Below are positions 33,238-42,041 of a stretch of 64,000 bases of DNA, one piece after another (position 1 is the stretch's first letter; each line of letters begins with the position of its first letter). This DNA comes from an uncultured Eubacteriales bacterium (lineage in GTDB: Bacteria > Bacillota > Clostridia > Christensenellales > Aristaeellaceae). The notes beneath the pieces were generated by a model, which saw nothing but the letters and a program-made list of their open reading frames with translations, searched no databases and had not been told where the DNA came from. The position numbers and the translations under genes were made by a program. The stretch covers positions 39,800 through 103,799 of the forward strand of contig CADBZH010000005.1 of NCBI GenBank assembly GCA_902799045.1. The letters are read 5' to 3'.

Positions 33238-34998
33238 TCACATTTCGTCCTCGAAAATGGTTTCCTTCTCGGGGTTTTCCTTCGGGGCCAGGGGCAGCGT
33301 GATCAGAAACTCGGTGCCCTCGCCCAGCTTGGAGTGGACCTCGATCTCGCCGTCCATCGAGCGAACGATGTGCTTGACGATGGCCAAGCCCAGGCCCGTG
33401 CCGCCCATCTGGCGGGAACGGCCCTTGTCGACGCGATAGAAGCGCTCAAACAGCCGCGGCAGGTTCTCCTCGGCGATGCCGATGCCGGTGTCGGAAATGG
33501 TGACGTTGGCCTCCTTGTCGCTCTTGAACACCTGCACCGTCACAGAGCCGCCGGGCTTGTTGTACTTGATGGCGTTCTCCGTCAGGTTGATCAGCAGCTG
33601 CTCCACCCGGTCCGGGTTGCCGATGATGTTCACCGGCTCGCTGTTCATGCGGTAGTTCAGCGTCACTTCCTTCTCCTGGGCGTGGATGGACAGCATGTCG
33701 CACACGTCGCAGGCCTTCTTGTCCAGGCGGATGCGCTCGGTGGCCACCTCGTCGTTGCCGGACTCCAGCTTGCTGATGGAGAGGATGTCGTTGATCAGGC
33801 GCGTGAGGCGCTCGGTTTCCATCTGGATGATGTTCAGGAACTTGTGGGCCATTTCGGGCTTGTCGATGGCCCCGGCCTGCAGCGTCTCCACAAAGCCGCG
33901 GATGGAGGTCAGCGGCGTCTTCAGCTCGTGGGAGACGTTGGCGGCGAAGTCCGTGCGCACCTGCTCCAGGCGGCGCAGCTCCGTGATGTCCTCGACGATG
34001 GCCAGCGCGCCGACCACCTTGTCGTCCTGCTTCATGGGCGACACATAGAGCCGCAGCGGCCGGTGTCCCCGGCCCACGGCGGTGCGGGCCGCCACCTCGT
34101 TGGTGTAGACGCCGCCCTGGCGCATGGCCTCGGTGAACACCTCGTCCAGCTTCACGTCCTTGGAGACATCGTTGACGTTCTTGTATTCCGGGTTGCCCAC
34201 GATGCCCAGCAGCTTCTTCGCCACGGAGGTGATGAAGATGACGTTCATGCCCTCGTCCACGGCAATGATGCCGTTTTGCATCTGGGACATGACCTGGCTC
34301 AATACGTGGTTCCTGTTTTTCTGTTTGAAGATGCGATCCTGAATCCGCGCGATGATGGCGTTGTACTCCGCCGCCTGGGGGTCGCTCTCGGAGAAGCCCT
34401 CGACGCGGGCGTCAAAGTTGCCGTCCGAGAAGCGATCCAGCGCCGCCATGACCTGATTCACGCGCCGTTCGCGCTTGACGACGCTCGTCAGCACCGCCAC
34501 GAACAGCACCATGCTCAGCCCGAAGATCACGGCCAGCAGAATCAGCCCGCGATTGTTTCCCAGCAGCGTCCAGACGTTCGCCTCGCGCTTGGCATAGGCC
34601 AAAAAATTGCCATCCTCATACTGATAGATGGCGTAGGCGGCCAGCTTGCCCTCCGGATTGGCATGCGTAAAGACCACGGCTTCTCCCACCGCGGCCTTGG
34701 AAATCGCCTCGTCGCTGAGCCTGGGGTAGCCGTCCCGGGAAACGTAGATGGCCTCGCCATCGGCGTCGAACAGCCCCTTGACCGTCCCCTCGCTCACCGT
34801 GAGGGCCTCCAGCGTCTTGACGCGATCCTCCATCGTGTCCTTGCGGCTGAAATTGCCGGTGACATAGCACACGATCTGGAGTTCCTTGCGGAGCTGGGTG
34901 TTTTCCCCTTCGGCGAGCTGAGAACAGTTATAGGTGAACAGCAGCGCGAGAACAACCAGCGAAATCAGGGTCACAATCAATGTAACCCTTGATTTCAT
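33238..34998 (-). CDS. phoR: PhoR-type sensor histidine kinase
   Basis: A 586-residue kinase: an N-terminal membrane segment (VTLIVTLISLVVLALLFTY), an extracellular domain of about 130 residues, a second segment (GLILLAVIFGLSMVLFVAVL), HAMP, a PAS domain (MSQMQNGIIAVDEGMNVIFIT), HisKA with FAANVSHELKTPLTSIRGF and HATPase with ENAIKYNKPGG, DTGIGIAE and GGTGLGLAI. It overlaps the regulator gene by 4 bases. The layout is that of phosphate-response PhoR/PnpS, but no pst or phoU gene is near, so the signal is inferred only from family. Confidence 0.85.
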   Translation of the reverse strand: MKSRVTLIVTLISLVVLALLFTYNCSQLAEGENTQLRKELQIVCYVTGNFSRKDTMEDRVKTLEALTVSEGTVKGLFDADGEAIYVSRDGYPRLSDEAISKAAVGEAVVFTHANPEGKLAAYAIYQYEDGNFLAYAKREANVWTLLGNNRGLILLAVIFGLSMVLFVAVLTSVVKRERRVNQVMAALDRFSDGNFDARVEGFSESDPQAAEYNAIIARIQDRIFKQKNRNHVLSQVMSQMQNGIIAVDEGMNVIFITSVAKKLLGIVGNPEYKNVNDVSKDVKLDEVFTEAMRQGGVYTNEVAARTAVGRGHRPLRLYVSPMKQDDKVVGALAIVEDITELRRLEQVRTDFAANVSHELKTPLTSIRGFVETLQAGAIDKPEMAHKFLNIIQMETERLTRLINDILSISKLESGNDEVATERIRLDKKACDVCDMLSIHAQEKEVTLNYRMNSEPVNIIGNPDRVEQLLINLTENAIKYNKPGGSVTVQVFKSDKEANVTISDTGIGIAEENLPRLFERFYRVDKGRSRQMGGTGLGLAIVKHIVRSMDGEIEVHSKLGEGTEFLITLPLAPKENPEKETIFEDEM

Positions 34999-35696
34999 AG
35001 GCGATTCTCCTGACGGTCATTGAATTTATAGCCGACGCCGCGGATGGTTTCGATATAGTGCGCGTCGTCGCCCAGCTTCTGGCGGATGTGGCGGATGTGC
35101 ACGTCGACGGTGCGGGTCTCGCCATAGAACTCATAGCCCCAGATGCGATCCAGCAGGAAATCGCGCGTGAGCACCTTGCCGCGGCTGAGCACCAGCAGCT
35201 TCAAAAGCTCGAACTCCTTCAGCGTCAGGCTCAGCTTTTCGCCGTTGCGGAAGGCTTCATAGTTGCCCACGTCGATGGTGAGGCCGCCCACATGCAGGAT
35301 GCCCTCTTCCTCGTTCTGCGGGGCCGCGCGGCGCAGCAGCGCCTTCACGCGGGCGATCAGCTCGCGCACGGAGAAGGGCTTGGTAATATAGTCATCCGCG
35401 CCCAGCTCCAGGCCGAGGATCTTGTCCACCTCGTCGCCCTTCGCGGTCAGCATGATGATCGGAATGTCCGCGGTGGTCGGCGCGCTCTTTAAGCGGCGGC
35501 AGACCTCCATGCCGTCAATGCCGGGGAGCATAATGTCCAGCAGAACCATCGCCGGACGCTCATGCGCACATACCACCAGCGCATCTTCGCCTGTGGCGGC
35601 AGTGACAACTCGATAGCCGGAAGCCTCAAGGTTGAACGAAAGCAGTTCAAGAATATGAGCTTCATCATCAACGGCCAGAATCAATTCATTTGCCAT
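34995..35696 (-). CDS. phoB: PhoB/PhoP-type response regulator
   Basis: A 233-residue OmpR-family regulator with a receiver domain (AVDDE, phospho-acceptor D54 in MVLLDIMLPG, MLTAKGD, ITKPFS) and a winged helix (LTLKEFELLKLLVLSRGKVLTRDFLL and RTVDVHIRHIRQKLG). It is joined to phoR by a 4-base ATGA overlap. GAGAGGAT lies before its ATG. It follows nrdR by 29 bases and may be co-transcribed with it. Confidence 0.88.
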   Translation of the reverse strand: MANELILAVDDEAHILELLSFNLEASGYRVVTAATGEDALVVCAHERPAMVLLDIMLPGIDGMEVCRRLKSAPTTADIPIIMLTAKGDEVDKILGLELGADDYITKPFSVRELIARVKALLRRAAPQNEEEGILHVGGLTIDVGNYEAFRNGEKLSLTLKEFELLKLLVLSRGKVLTRDFLLDRIWGYEFYGETRTVDVHIRHIRQKLGDDAHYIETIRGVGYKFNDRQENRL

Positions 35697-35725
35697 GTGC
35701 GTATCCTCTCTCTCAATGTATTTGG

Positions 35726-36214
35726 TTATCTGGCGGCGTCGCCGTCAGCAGTACCCCTGTCAAAGTCGGAAAGCAGCTTGTTCAGCTCGTCGCGGAAGGT
35801 CTGGATATCGCGGAACTGGCGATACACCGAGGCAAAGCGCACATAGGCCACCTCGTCCAGCTTCTTCAGCCCGTCCATCACCAGCTCCCCCACCACCTTG
35901 CTGGGGATCTCCGATTCCGGATAGCTGTTCAGCTTTTGCTCGATCTCCCGCACCAGTGCGTCGATCTTCCCCATGGAGACCGTGCGCTTCTCACAGCTCT
36001 TCACGATGCTCGAGCGCAGCTTCTCCACGTCGAAGGCCTCCCGCGTCTGATCCTTCTTGATGATCATCAGCGGAACCAGCTCGACGCGCTCGTAGGTGGT
36101 AAAGCGCCGGCCGCAGCTTTCGCATTCCCTGCGCCTGCGGATGGAGGTGCCGTCGTCGTTCTGCCTGGAATCGACCACGCGGCTCTGCGTACAGCCGCAA
36201 TAGGCACACCTCAT
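35726..36214 (-). CDS. nrdR: Transcriptional repressor NrdR
   Basis: A 162-residue repressor of ribonucleotide reductase genes. The N-terminal zinc ribbon MRCAYCGCTQSRVVDSR and CESCGRRFTTYERVE is complete, followed by the ATP-cone (LVPLMIIKKDQTREAFDVEKLRSSI), which senses ATP/dATP. No nrd gene is in the window. The start has AGAGGTGAT upstream. Confidence 0.95.
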   Translation of the reverse strand: MRCAYCGCTQSRVVDSRQNDDGTSIRRRRECESCGRRFTTYERVELVPLMIIKKDQTREAFDVEKLRSSIVKSCEKRTVSMGKIDALVREIEQKLNSYPESEIPSKVVGELVMDGLKKLDEVAYVRFASVYRQFRDIQTFRDELNKLLSDFDRGTADGDAAR

Positions 36215-36237
36215 GCTTTTATCACCTCTTATACTCT

Positions 36238-36266
36238 ATTATACACAAAAAATAACGTAAAGTCCA
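36238..36266 (-). promoter_or_regulatory. nrdR promoter
   Basis: On the minus strand TGGACT (36261-36266), 17 bases, TATAAT (36238-36243), 24 bases before the nrdR ATG. Confidence 0.7.
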
Positions 36267-36336
36267 GCCCCTTTCTTAAATTATTTGCACAAAAACGCTT
36301 GAAAATTTAGCTTATTTTACGCTCCTGCTACAATTG

Positions 36337-36594
36337 TCATGCCTTCGGCTCGCGGCAATCGGCGGACACCTCCACCAGGATCACGTCGTCGCCGATGCGG
36401 CGCACGCGGTTCCACGGGATCACACAGCCCTCCCGATCCGGCCGCAGAAAGCCCAGCAGCCCGCCGCTTCGCCCCGGCACCACCAGCGCCTCGGCGCAGG
36501 CCGAGTCGTTCAGCAGGATGTCGATGGGCCGACCCAGCTTCTTGCCATCGATGATGTTCACGACGTCCTTGCGGCGGATTTCCGAAAAGCTCAT
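36337..36594 (-). CDS. YlmC/YmxH-family PRC-barrel protein
   Basis: An 85-residue protein with a PRC-barrel-like beta fold: MSFSEIRRKDVVNIIDGKKLGRPID, then VIPWNRVRRIGDDVILVEV. The YlmC/YmxH family is common in spore formers, often in sporulation regulons, but its molecular role is unclear. GGGGAGGGG lies before the ATG. It diverges from spoIIGA across the Spo0A-box region; on its side GCATATACT at about 36612-36620 could be a -10. Confidence 0.8.
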   Translation of the reverse strand: MSFSEIRRKDVVNIIDGKKLGRPIDILLNDSACAEALVVPGRSGGLLGFLRPDREGCVIPWNRVRRIGDDVILVEVSADCREPKA

Positions 36595-36653
36595 GCGATC
36601 CCCTCCCCTGGATCAGTATATGCCCTCGGCGGCGCATCCGTGCGGAAAAATGC

Positions 36654-36897
36654 CGTCGAACGGCGCCGTTCGGCGCGAATTGCGGCGGGATCGATCGAAA
36701 TGCTTCGACAATCTCCATACCCTTCGACGCCGCGGCGAAAGGGCGTCCCGACAGGCCCGGGCCGGCACTTCCGGCGTATCTTCGCCGTAGATCCGCGCTC
36801 TGGCGGAACAGCCGGGCCGCGAAGGCCTGTCGAATGGGCCGTCGAACGCCGCGAAAGCGGCGACATTCCGTCGAACTTTTACTCGCCGCCTTCGACA
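36654..36897. promoter_or_regulatory. Cluster of seven Spo0A-box-like sites upstream of spoIIGA
   Basis: Three exact matches to the 0A box TGTCGAA are found: 36704-36710 (minus), 36828-36834 (plus) and 36891-36897 (minus). Four one-mismatch sites CGTCGAA are at 36654-36660, 36723-36729 (minus), 36840-36846 and 36869-36875. The nearest lies 8 bases before the -35. In Bacillus, Spo0A-P binds 0A boxes to switch on spoIIG; here the number and spread are larger. Confidence 0.75.
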
Positions 36898-36905
36898 CCA
36901 AATCC

Positions 36906-36935
36906 TTGAGATGGCGCCTCGCTTTTCGCTATGAT
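36906..36935 (+). promoter_or_regulatory. Candidate spoIIGA-sigE promoter
   Basis: TTGAGA (36906-36911), 18 bases, TATGAT (36930-36935), directly downstream of the last 0A box and 20 bases before the start. Confidence 0.65.
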
Positions 36936-36955
36936 GGTTCGGCGGGGTGAGGCGG

Positions 36956-37693
36956 ATGAGCATCGAGCTGTTTGTGCTGGTAAACCTCGGGGCGGACCTG
37001 ATGCTGCTGGGCGCGGTGGCCCGGGCGATGGGCCGCTTCGACGGGCGGCGGGTCCTGCTGTCGGCGGCGCTCTCCACCGCCCTGTCGGTGCCCGCGGTTG
37101 TGTGCCCCGGGATCTGGACGCGGCTGCTGGCGCTGCCGGTGCTGCCGCTGGCGCTTATGATCGGCAGAGCCTCCCCCGTGATCCACGTCAAGGCCGCGCT
37201 GCTGCTTGCGGGCGGCGCGTTGCTCTCCGGCGGGTTGAGCCTGCTTGCCCCCTTCGCAGCCCGCGGCCCGTTGGGCGCGCTCTGCGGCATGCTGGGCGGA
37301 TGCCTGCTGGCGCTGATGCTCTCGGCGAGGAGCCCGCTTCGGGGCGACTGGCAGGTGCGCCTGCGGCTCAGCGTCAACGGACGCACGGCCCGCTTCACCG
37401 CGCTGATCGACACCGGGAACCGCCTGCGGGAGCCACTTTCCGGCCAGCCGGTGCTGATCGTGGAGCGGGCGCTGCTGCGTCAGGCGCTTCCGGAGGCCGG
37501 CTGGCGGGAGCTGCGCTACGGCGCGGTGGGCGGCAGCGGAAGCATGGCCTGCTTCAAGCCCGCGCGGCTGGACATCGAGCGCGGCGGCCGGCGCACCCGC
37601 GCCCCGGACGCGTGGGTGGCCGTGTCCCCCACTCCGCTGCCCGGCGAGGCCCGCGCCCTCGCCCCCTCGGAATTCAGCGCCTACGCGCGATAG
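36956..37693 (+). CDS. spoIIGA: Sigma-E processing peptidase SpoIIGA
   Basis: A 245-residue membrane-bound aspartic protease that removes the pro-sequence of sigma-E. It has about five N-terminal membrane segments (residues 1-120) and a protease domain with the active motif ALIDTGNRLREP (catalytic D152). Known SpoIIGA proteins are about 300 residues, so the protease domain is compact. An in-frame GTG three codons earlier (36947) is an alternative start; the ATG is preferred. It precedes sigE by 24 bases, the standard operon. Confidence 0.9.
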   Translation: MSIELFVLVNLGADLMLLGAVARAMGRFDGRRVLLSAALSTALSVPAVVCPGIWTRLLALPVLPLALMIGRASPVIHVKAALLLAGGALLSGGLSLLAPFAARGPLGALCGMLGGCLLALMLSARSPLRGDWQVRLRLSVNGRTARFTALIDTGNRLREPLSGQPVLIVERALLRQALPEAGWRELRYGAVGGSGSMACFKPARLDIERGGRRTRAPDAWVAVSPTPLPGEARALAPSEFSAYAR

Positions 37694-37717
37694 ATCTACA
37701 TAAAGGAGGAAGCTCTC

Positions 37718-38425
37718 ATGGCTATGAAATCCGTTCGGCAATCCATATTCGGCCTCATCGTGCAGATCCGCCGCGGCTCGGTGTGCTACATCGGCGGCAG
37801 CGACCTGCTGCCCCCGCCCCTCTCCCGCGAGGAGGAGATCGCGATGATGCGCCGCGCCAATCAGGGCGACAGCGCCGCCCGGGCCACGCTGATCGAACGC
37901 AACCTGCGGCTGGTGGTGTACATCTCGCGCAAGTTTGAGAACACGGGCATCAGCATCGAAGACCTGATCTCCATCGGCGCCATCGGCCTCATCAAGGCCG
38001 TGAACTCCTTTGACCCGGACAAAAACATCAAGCTGGCCACCTACGCCAGCCGGTGCATCGAAAACGAGATACTGATGGTGCTGCGCAAGACGAACCGGCT
38101 GAAGCTGGAGGTGTCCTTTGACGAGCCGCTGAACACCGACTGGGACGGCAACGAGCTGCTGCTGTCGGATATCCTGGGCACCGAGCCGGATTTGGTGAGC
38201 AAGGATCTGGACGCGGACATCGAGAAGCAGATGCTGCACACCGCCATCCAGACGCTGAATCCCCGCGAGAAGTACATCGTCGGGCTGCGCTACGGCCTGG
38301 GCGAGGACAAGGAGCACACACAGAAGGAGGTGGCCGACCTGATGGGGATCAGCCAGAGCTACATATCCCGGCTGGAGAAGCGCATCATCGGAAAGCTGCG
38401 GGATCAGCTTCAGAAGATGGCATAG
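37718..38425 (+). CDS. sigE: RNA polymerase sporulation sigma factor SigE
   Basis: A 235-residue sigma factor of the early mother cell. The first 28 or so residues ([20 protein letters not shown] and the [13 protein letters not shown] junction) form the hydrophobic pro-sequence cleaved by SpoIIGA. Region 2 shows [33 protein letters not shown] and [10 protein letters not shown]; region 4 shows [31 protein letters not shown] precedes the ATG. sigG, which often follows, is absent; the next genes are convergent. Confidence 0.95.
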   Translation: MAMKSVRQSIFGLIVQIRRGSVCYIGGSDLLPPPLSREEEIAMMRRANQGDSAARATLIERNLRLVVYISRKFENTGISIEDLISIGAIGLIKAVNSFDPDKNIKLATYASRCIENEILMVLRKTNRLKLEVSFDEPLNTDWDGNELLLSDILGTEPDLVSKDLDADIEKQMLHTAIQTLNPREKYIVGLRYGLGEDKEHTQKEVADLMGISQSYISRLEKRIIGKLRDQLQKMA

Positions 38426-38462
38426 CCAATGCCGCCGCGCGAATCGCGCGGCGGCCCGGCTA
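38422..38462. terminator. GC-rich hairpin between convergent sigE and the sugar permease gene
   Basis: GCCGCCGCGCGA (38431-38442) pairs with TCGCGCGGCGGC (38444-38455), extended by ATAGCC and GGCTAT on the outside. The U run is poor, so termination strength is uncertain. Confidence 0.65.
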
Positions 38463-38470
38463 TTATCAGA

Positions 38471-39442
38471 TCACTTGATGACCTTCAGGGCCTTGCGGTC
38501 GATCGTGAGCGCCACGAAGATCAGGAAGATGACGCCCTTGATCAGCTGCTGGGTCTGCGGGTCGTAGCCCAGGATGGACAGGCCGCTGTTCAGCACGGCG
38601 TACATCAGGGTGCCGACCACGATGTTGGAGAAGCGCACCTTCGCGCCGCCGGTGATGGGCAGGCCGCCCAGCACCAGGGAGATCAGGATCTGGGTCTCCA
38701 GCTGGTTGCCGGCGGTGGCGGTGATGGAGCCGACCTTGATGACGTTGACAAACGCCGCCAGGCCCGTCAGAGCGCCCGCCGCCACGAAGGCCAGGAACTT
38801 CACCCGGTCGGTGTGCACGCCGGAGAAGCGCGCGGCGGTCTCGCCGGCACCCACGGCCTTCACGTCGTTGCCGATGCGGGTGAACTTGAACAGGAAGAAG
38901 GCCACGATCAGCACCGCCAGGGTGATGCCGATCTTCAGCTCGTTGATGTCCAGCGCCTTGATGGCGGCGCTGGCGGGCACGGCGGTCTCGGTGGTGAAGT
39001 AGGCACAGACGCCTCTGAAGAGGTACATCGTACAGATGGTGACGATGAACGATTGCAGCTTGAACTTCACGTGGAAGAAGCCGTTGATGGCGCCGATGGC
39101 CGCGCCGCAGAGGATGCCGCCGAGGATCGCCAGCGGGATGCTGTAGAAGCTCAGCGCGCTGACGACCAGCGAGGCCACGCCCAGCGTGGAGCCCTCGGTA
39201 AAGTCGATGGAGCCGAGCGTCATCACGAAGAAGACGCCGACGGCCACGATGGTGGGATAGTAGATCTGGCTGAGCAGCAGGCGCAGCTTCTTCGGGGTCA
39301 GGATCTTGCCCTGGGTCATGATGTTCAGGACGATGATGATGATCGCGAAGCCGATCAGCGGCAGCAGCGCCTTGAAGGTATCTCCGGTCAAAAAGGCGCG
39401 GAGCTTGGATTGTTCGTTGTCTTTGGTTTTCGTCTTTTCCAT
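38471..39442 (-). CDS. Sugar-type ABC transporter permease (RbsC-like), orphan system
   Basis: A 323-residue inner-membrane permease with about nine membrane segments and the RbsC-family pattern (VGVFFVMTLGSIDFTEGS, LDINELKIGITL, NDVKAVGAGETAARFSGV as the ATPase-contact loop, ILISLVLGGLPITGGAK). It is the last gene of a four-gene operon (binding protein, permease, ATPase, permease). AAGGAGGCGAGG lies before the ATG at 39442; an earlier in-frame start at 39472 is rejected. The sugar is unknown. Confidence 0.88.
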   Translation of the reverse strand: MEKTKTKDNEQSKLRAFLTGDTFKALLPLIGFAIIIIVLNIMTQGKILTPKKLRLLLSQIYYPTIVAVGVFFVMTLGSIDFTEGSTLGVASLVVSALSFYSIPLAILGGILCGAAIGAINGFFHVKFKLQSFIVTICTMYLFRGVCAYFTTETAVPASAAIKALDINELKIGITLAVLIVAFFLFKFTRIGNDVKAVGAGETAARFSGVHTDRVKFLAFVAAGALTGLAAFVNVIKVGSITATAGNQLETQILISLVLGGLPITGGAKVRFSNIVVGTLMYAVLNSGLSILGYDPQTQQLIKGVIFLIFVALTIDRKALKVIK

Positions 39443-39455
39443 GTTCCTCGCCTCC

Positions 39456-40955
39456 TTAAACCATTTTGGCAATCAGGTCCTCTTCGCTGAGGCCCGGGTC
39501 GCGCAGGAACTCGCCGTTGATGCGCCCGTCCTTCATCACGAAGATGCGGTCGGACATGCCCAGCAGCTCCGGGATTTCCTCGGAGATCATGATGATGGAC
39601 TTGCCCTGCTTCTTCATTTCCGCCATCAGCGCGTAGATGGCCTGCTTGACCTTCACGTCGATGCCTCGGGTCGGGGAATCCAGCACGAGGATATCGCTGT
39701 TCTTGCCGATCCACCGCGCCAGGACCACCTTCTGCTTGTTGCCGCCGGACAGGTCGGAGACGAACTGGTTCACGCCCTGCATCTTGGTCTGCATCTGTTC
39801 GGCAAACTGCTGGGCGAAGCGGGTCAGCTTGCGTCCGCTGAGCAGGCCGCGGTTCGCCAGGTCGTCCAGCGACGGCAGCACCACGTTGTTGCGGATGGAC
39901 TCGTTGATGATGATGGACTCGTTGTCGCGGTCCTTGGAGGTGTAGGCAATGGAATGCTTGATGGCGGTGGGGATGCTGTCGATGGCGGTGCCGTCGGCCA
40001 GCGTCACGCTGCCCTTGCGATCCCAGGAGGCGCCGAAGATGGCCTTGCCCACCTCGTGCATGCCGCACTCGGACAGGCCGCCGAAGCCCAGGATCTCGCC
40101 GCGATGCAGCTCAAAGCTCACGTCGTTGATCTCGCCGGGCACGCTCACGCCGCTGACCTTCAGCACCACCTCGCCAGAGATGGGCGTGCCGTAGTCCGTG
40201 CGGTAGTAGGCGGTGCCGATCTCGCGGCCCACCATCAGGCGCTTCAGGTCGTCCTCGGTCACGTCGGCGGCGTTCACGGTGTCGATGTACTCGCCGTCGC
40301 GCAGGATGGACACGGTGTCCGAGTGGGTCAGCACCTCGCCCAGGTCGTGGCTGATGAAGATGACCGAACGCCCGTCCGCGCGGACGGCGTCCATGATCTT
40401 GTACAGCTCCAGGCGTCCGTTCTGGGACAGGGCCGTGGTGGTTTCGTCGATGACCAGGATCTTGGGCTTGGTGTAGGTCGCCTTCACGATCTCCACCAGC
40501 TTGCGGTCCTCGAAGTTATAGCGGTCGATCATCGCGCCGGCCTTGATGCGGCCGAAGCCGTATTCGTCCAGCAGCTTCTGGGCCTCGCGGTTCATGGCGC
40601 GGGTGTCCTTCACGCCCATGTGGACGAAGGGGGTCTCGTGGCCCAGATAGATGTTCTCGGCCACGGTCAGGCCGGACAGCGTGCCCATCTCCTGCACGAT
40701 GATAGAGATGCCGGCGTCGTTGGCTTCGACCTGGTTTTTGATGTGCAGCTGCTGGCCGTCCAGCGTGAACGTGCCGCCGCCGATGGTGTAGATGCCGCAC
40801 AGCATCTGGCAGAAGGTGCTCTTGCCGGAGCCGTTCTCGCCGATCAGGGCGCGCACCTCGCCGGGGGCGATGGTGAGGGAGACGTCGTTGACCGCGTGGG
40901 TCATGCCGAAGCGCTTGTCAATGTGCTCGGCCACGAGCAATGCTTTCTTATCCAT
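39456..40955 (-). CDS. Sugar-type ABC transporter ATP-binding protein, two nucleotide-binding domains
   Basis: A 499-residue RbsA/MglA-type protein. The first domain has Walker A GENGSGKST and Walker B ILVIDETTTAL, with a diverged signature (YNFEDRKLVEIVKA). The second domain has a degenerate Walker A (GFGGLSECGMHEVGK), a full signature LSGGNKQKVVLARW and Walker B ILVLDSPTRGIDV. Such asymmetry is normal in this family. It lies between two permease genes with short gaps (13 and 12 bases). Confidence 0.9.
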   Translation of the reverse strand: MDKKALLVAEHIDKRFGMTHAVNDVSLTIAPGEVRALIGENGSGKSTFCQMLCGIYTIGGGTFTLDGQQLHIKNQVEANDAGISIIVQEMGTLSGLTVAENIYLGHETPFVHMGVKDTRAMNREAQKLLDEYGFGRIKAGAMIDRYNFEDRKLVEIVKATYTKPKILVIDETTTALSQNGRLELYKIMDAVRADGRSVIFISHDLGEVLTHSDTVSILRDGEYIDTVNAADVTEDDLKRLMVGREIGTAYYRTDYGTPISGEVVLKVSGVSVPGEINDVSFELHRGEILGFGGLSECGMHEVGKAIFGASWDRKGSVTLADGTAIDSIPTAIKHSIAYTSKDRDNESIIINESIRNNVVLPSLDDLANRGLLSGRKLTRFAQQFAEQMQTKMQGVNQFVSDLSGGNKQKVVLARWIGKNSDILVLDSPTRGIDVKVKQAIYALMAEMKKQGKSIIMISEEIPELLGMSDRIFVMKDGRINGEFLRDPGLSEEDLIAKMV

Positions 40956-40967
40956 GTGCCCGCCCCC

Positions 40968-41918
40968 TTACTTCACGACGCTGCCCTTGCCGCCGCGGGC
41001 AGTCAGCGTAACGATGATCAGAAGGGCCGCGCCGGTGACCACGTTCTGGATGGTGGTCGGTGCGCCGAGGGCCACGAAGCCGCTGAAGATCATGGAGATG
41101 ATGAACTCACCCACCACGATGGCGGTGATCGGCACACCGTACTTGCGGAAGGCGACGCCGAAGAACGTGCCCATCAGGGGCTGGAAGTTGCGGCTCATGG
41201 TGCTCATGCCGGTCAGGGCCGTCATCGTCGTGCCGTAGGACACGGAGAGGATCGCCATCACGCCCACGAAGAAGTGGAGCAGCATGAAGCCGATGAGCTT
41301 GTACTTCTTGACGTTGATGCCCATGTTCCGGGCGGTGAACTCATTGCTGCCGATGGCGGCGCAATAGGTGCCGATGCGGGTATAGTTCAGGATGAAGTAC
41401 ATCAGCAGGAAAGCCAGGACCGCCAGGATGTAGTTGCCGGGCGCGCCGCTGAAGAAGCGGTAGGCCGGGTCCAGCGTCTGCTTGTCGCCGCCGGCCACGA
41501 ACACGGCCACGCTCTCGAACACCAGCATCACGCCCACGGTGACGATCATCGAGGGCACGTTCAGCTGGTTGTAGAGCATGCCGATCAAAAGGCCCAGCAG
41601 CGTGCCGCAGCCCAGGCAGCCCAGCACGAAGCCGACATAGCCGAACTTCTGGGACAGTATGACGCCCACAATGCTCGACAGCACCACGTTGGAGCCGACG
41701 GCAAAGTCAAACAGGCCCATCACGACGATGAAATAGAGCCCGCAGCCGCCGACGGAATAGATGATCGAGGATTGCAGGTAGGATGAAAGGTTATTGATTG
41801 AGCCGAAGTTGTGGGGCGTCAGGATCTTGAAGACCCCGTAGACCACCAGCACCATGACGGCCAGCAGGACCAGGCCATAGTACTTGCTCCGCTTCAGCTT
41901 CTCCATTCTTTGGGACAT
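40968..41918 (-). CDS. Sugar-type ABC transporter permease, second of the orphan system
   Basis: A 316-residue RbsC-family permease (about nine membrane segments; FIVVMGLFDFAVGSNVVLSSIVG, YCAAIGSNEFTARNMGINV as contact loop). Sequence is distinct from the other permease, so the importer is a heterodimer. The ATG at 41918 is preceded by AGGAAG; an earlier start at 41960 is less likely. Confidence 0.87.
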   Translation of the reverse strand: MSQRMEKLKRSKYYGLVLLAVMVLVVYGVFKILTPHNFGSINNLSSYLQSSIIYSVGGCGLYFIVVMGLFDFAVGSNVVLSSIVGVILSQKFGYVGFVLGCLGCGTLLGLLIGMLYNQLNVPSMIVTVGVMLVFESVAVFVAGGDKQTLDPAYRFFSGAPGNYILAVLAFLLMYFILNYTRIGTYCAAIGSNEFTARNMGINVKKYKLIGFMLLHFFVGVMAILSVSYGTTMTALTGMSTMSRNFQPLMGTFFGVAFRKYGVPITAIVVGEFIISMIFSGFVALGAPTTIQNVVTGAALLIIVTLTARGGKGSVVK

Positions 41919-41983
41919 AGCTTCGCTTCCTATTCTTGCGGCTTTCTGCGGGCGCAGCACGCCTTATTGGTGAATAACTTGGG

Positions 41984-42022
41984 AAAAGCGGGCTCCGCCG
42001 CGCCTGACGGCTGCCCGCTTTT
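41984..42022 (-). terminator. Intercistronic hairpin between the binding-protein gene and the permease
   Basis: AAAAGCGGGC (41984-41993) pairs with GCCCGCTTTT (42013-42022), with a 19-base loop. It lies 19 bases after the binding-protein stop on the minus strand. Such partial terminators normally make binding protein more abundant than the membrane parts. Confidence 0.75.
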
Positions 42023-42041
42023 CATGGGTGAGGATCAGATC

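Noticed and set aside
33238-35696. Assigning the second two-component pair firmly to phosphate control
   Set aside because: The protein layout fits PhoBR, but no pst, phoU or Pho box is seen nearby, so the signal is left as a family-based guess.
36613-37413. A minus-strand frame through the Spo0A-box region and spoIIGA
   Set aside because: It runs antisense to spoIIGA and its translation is Arg/Ser-rich, typical of a shadow.
39306-41786. An 826-codon plus-strand frame opposite the sugar ABC genes
   Set aside because: Same shadow pattern; it spans parts of three real minus-strand genes with good motifs and starts.
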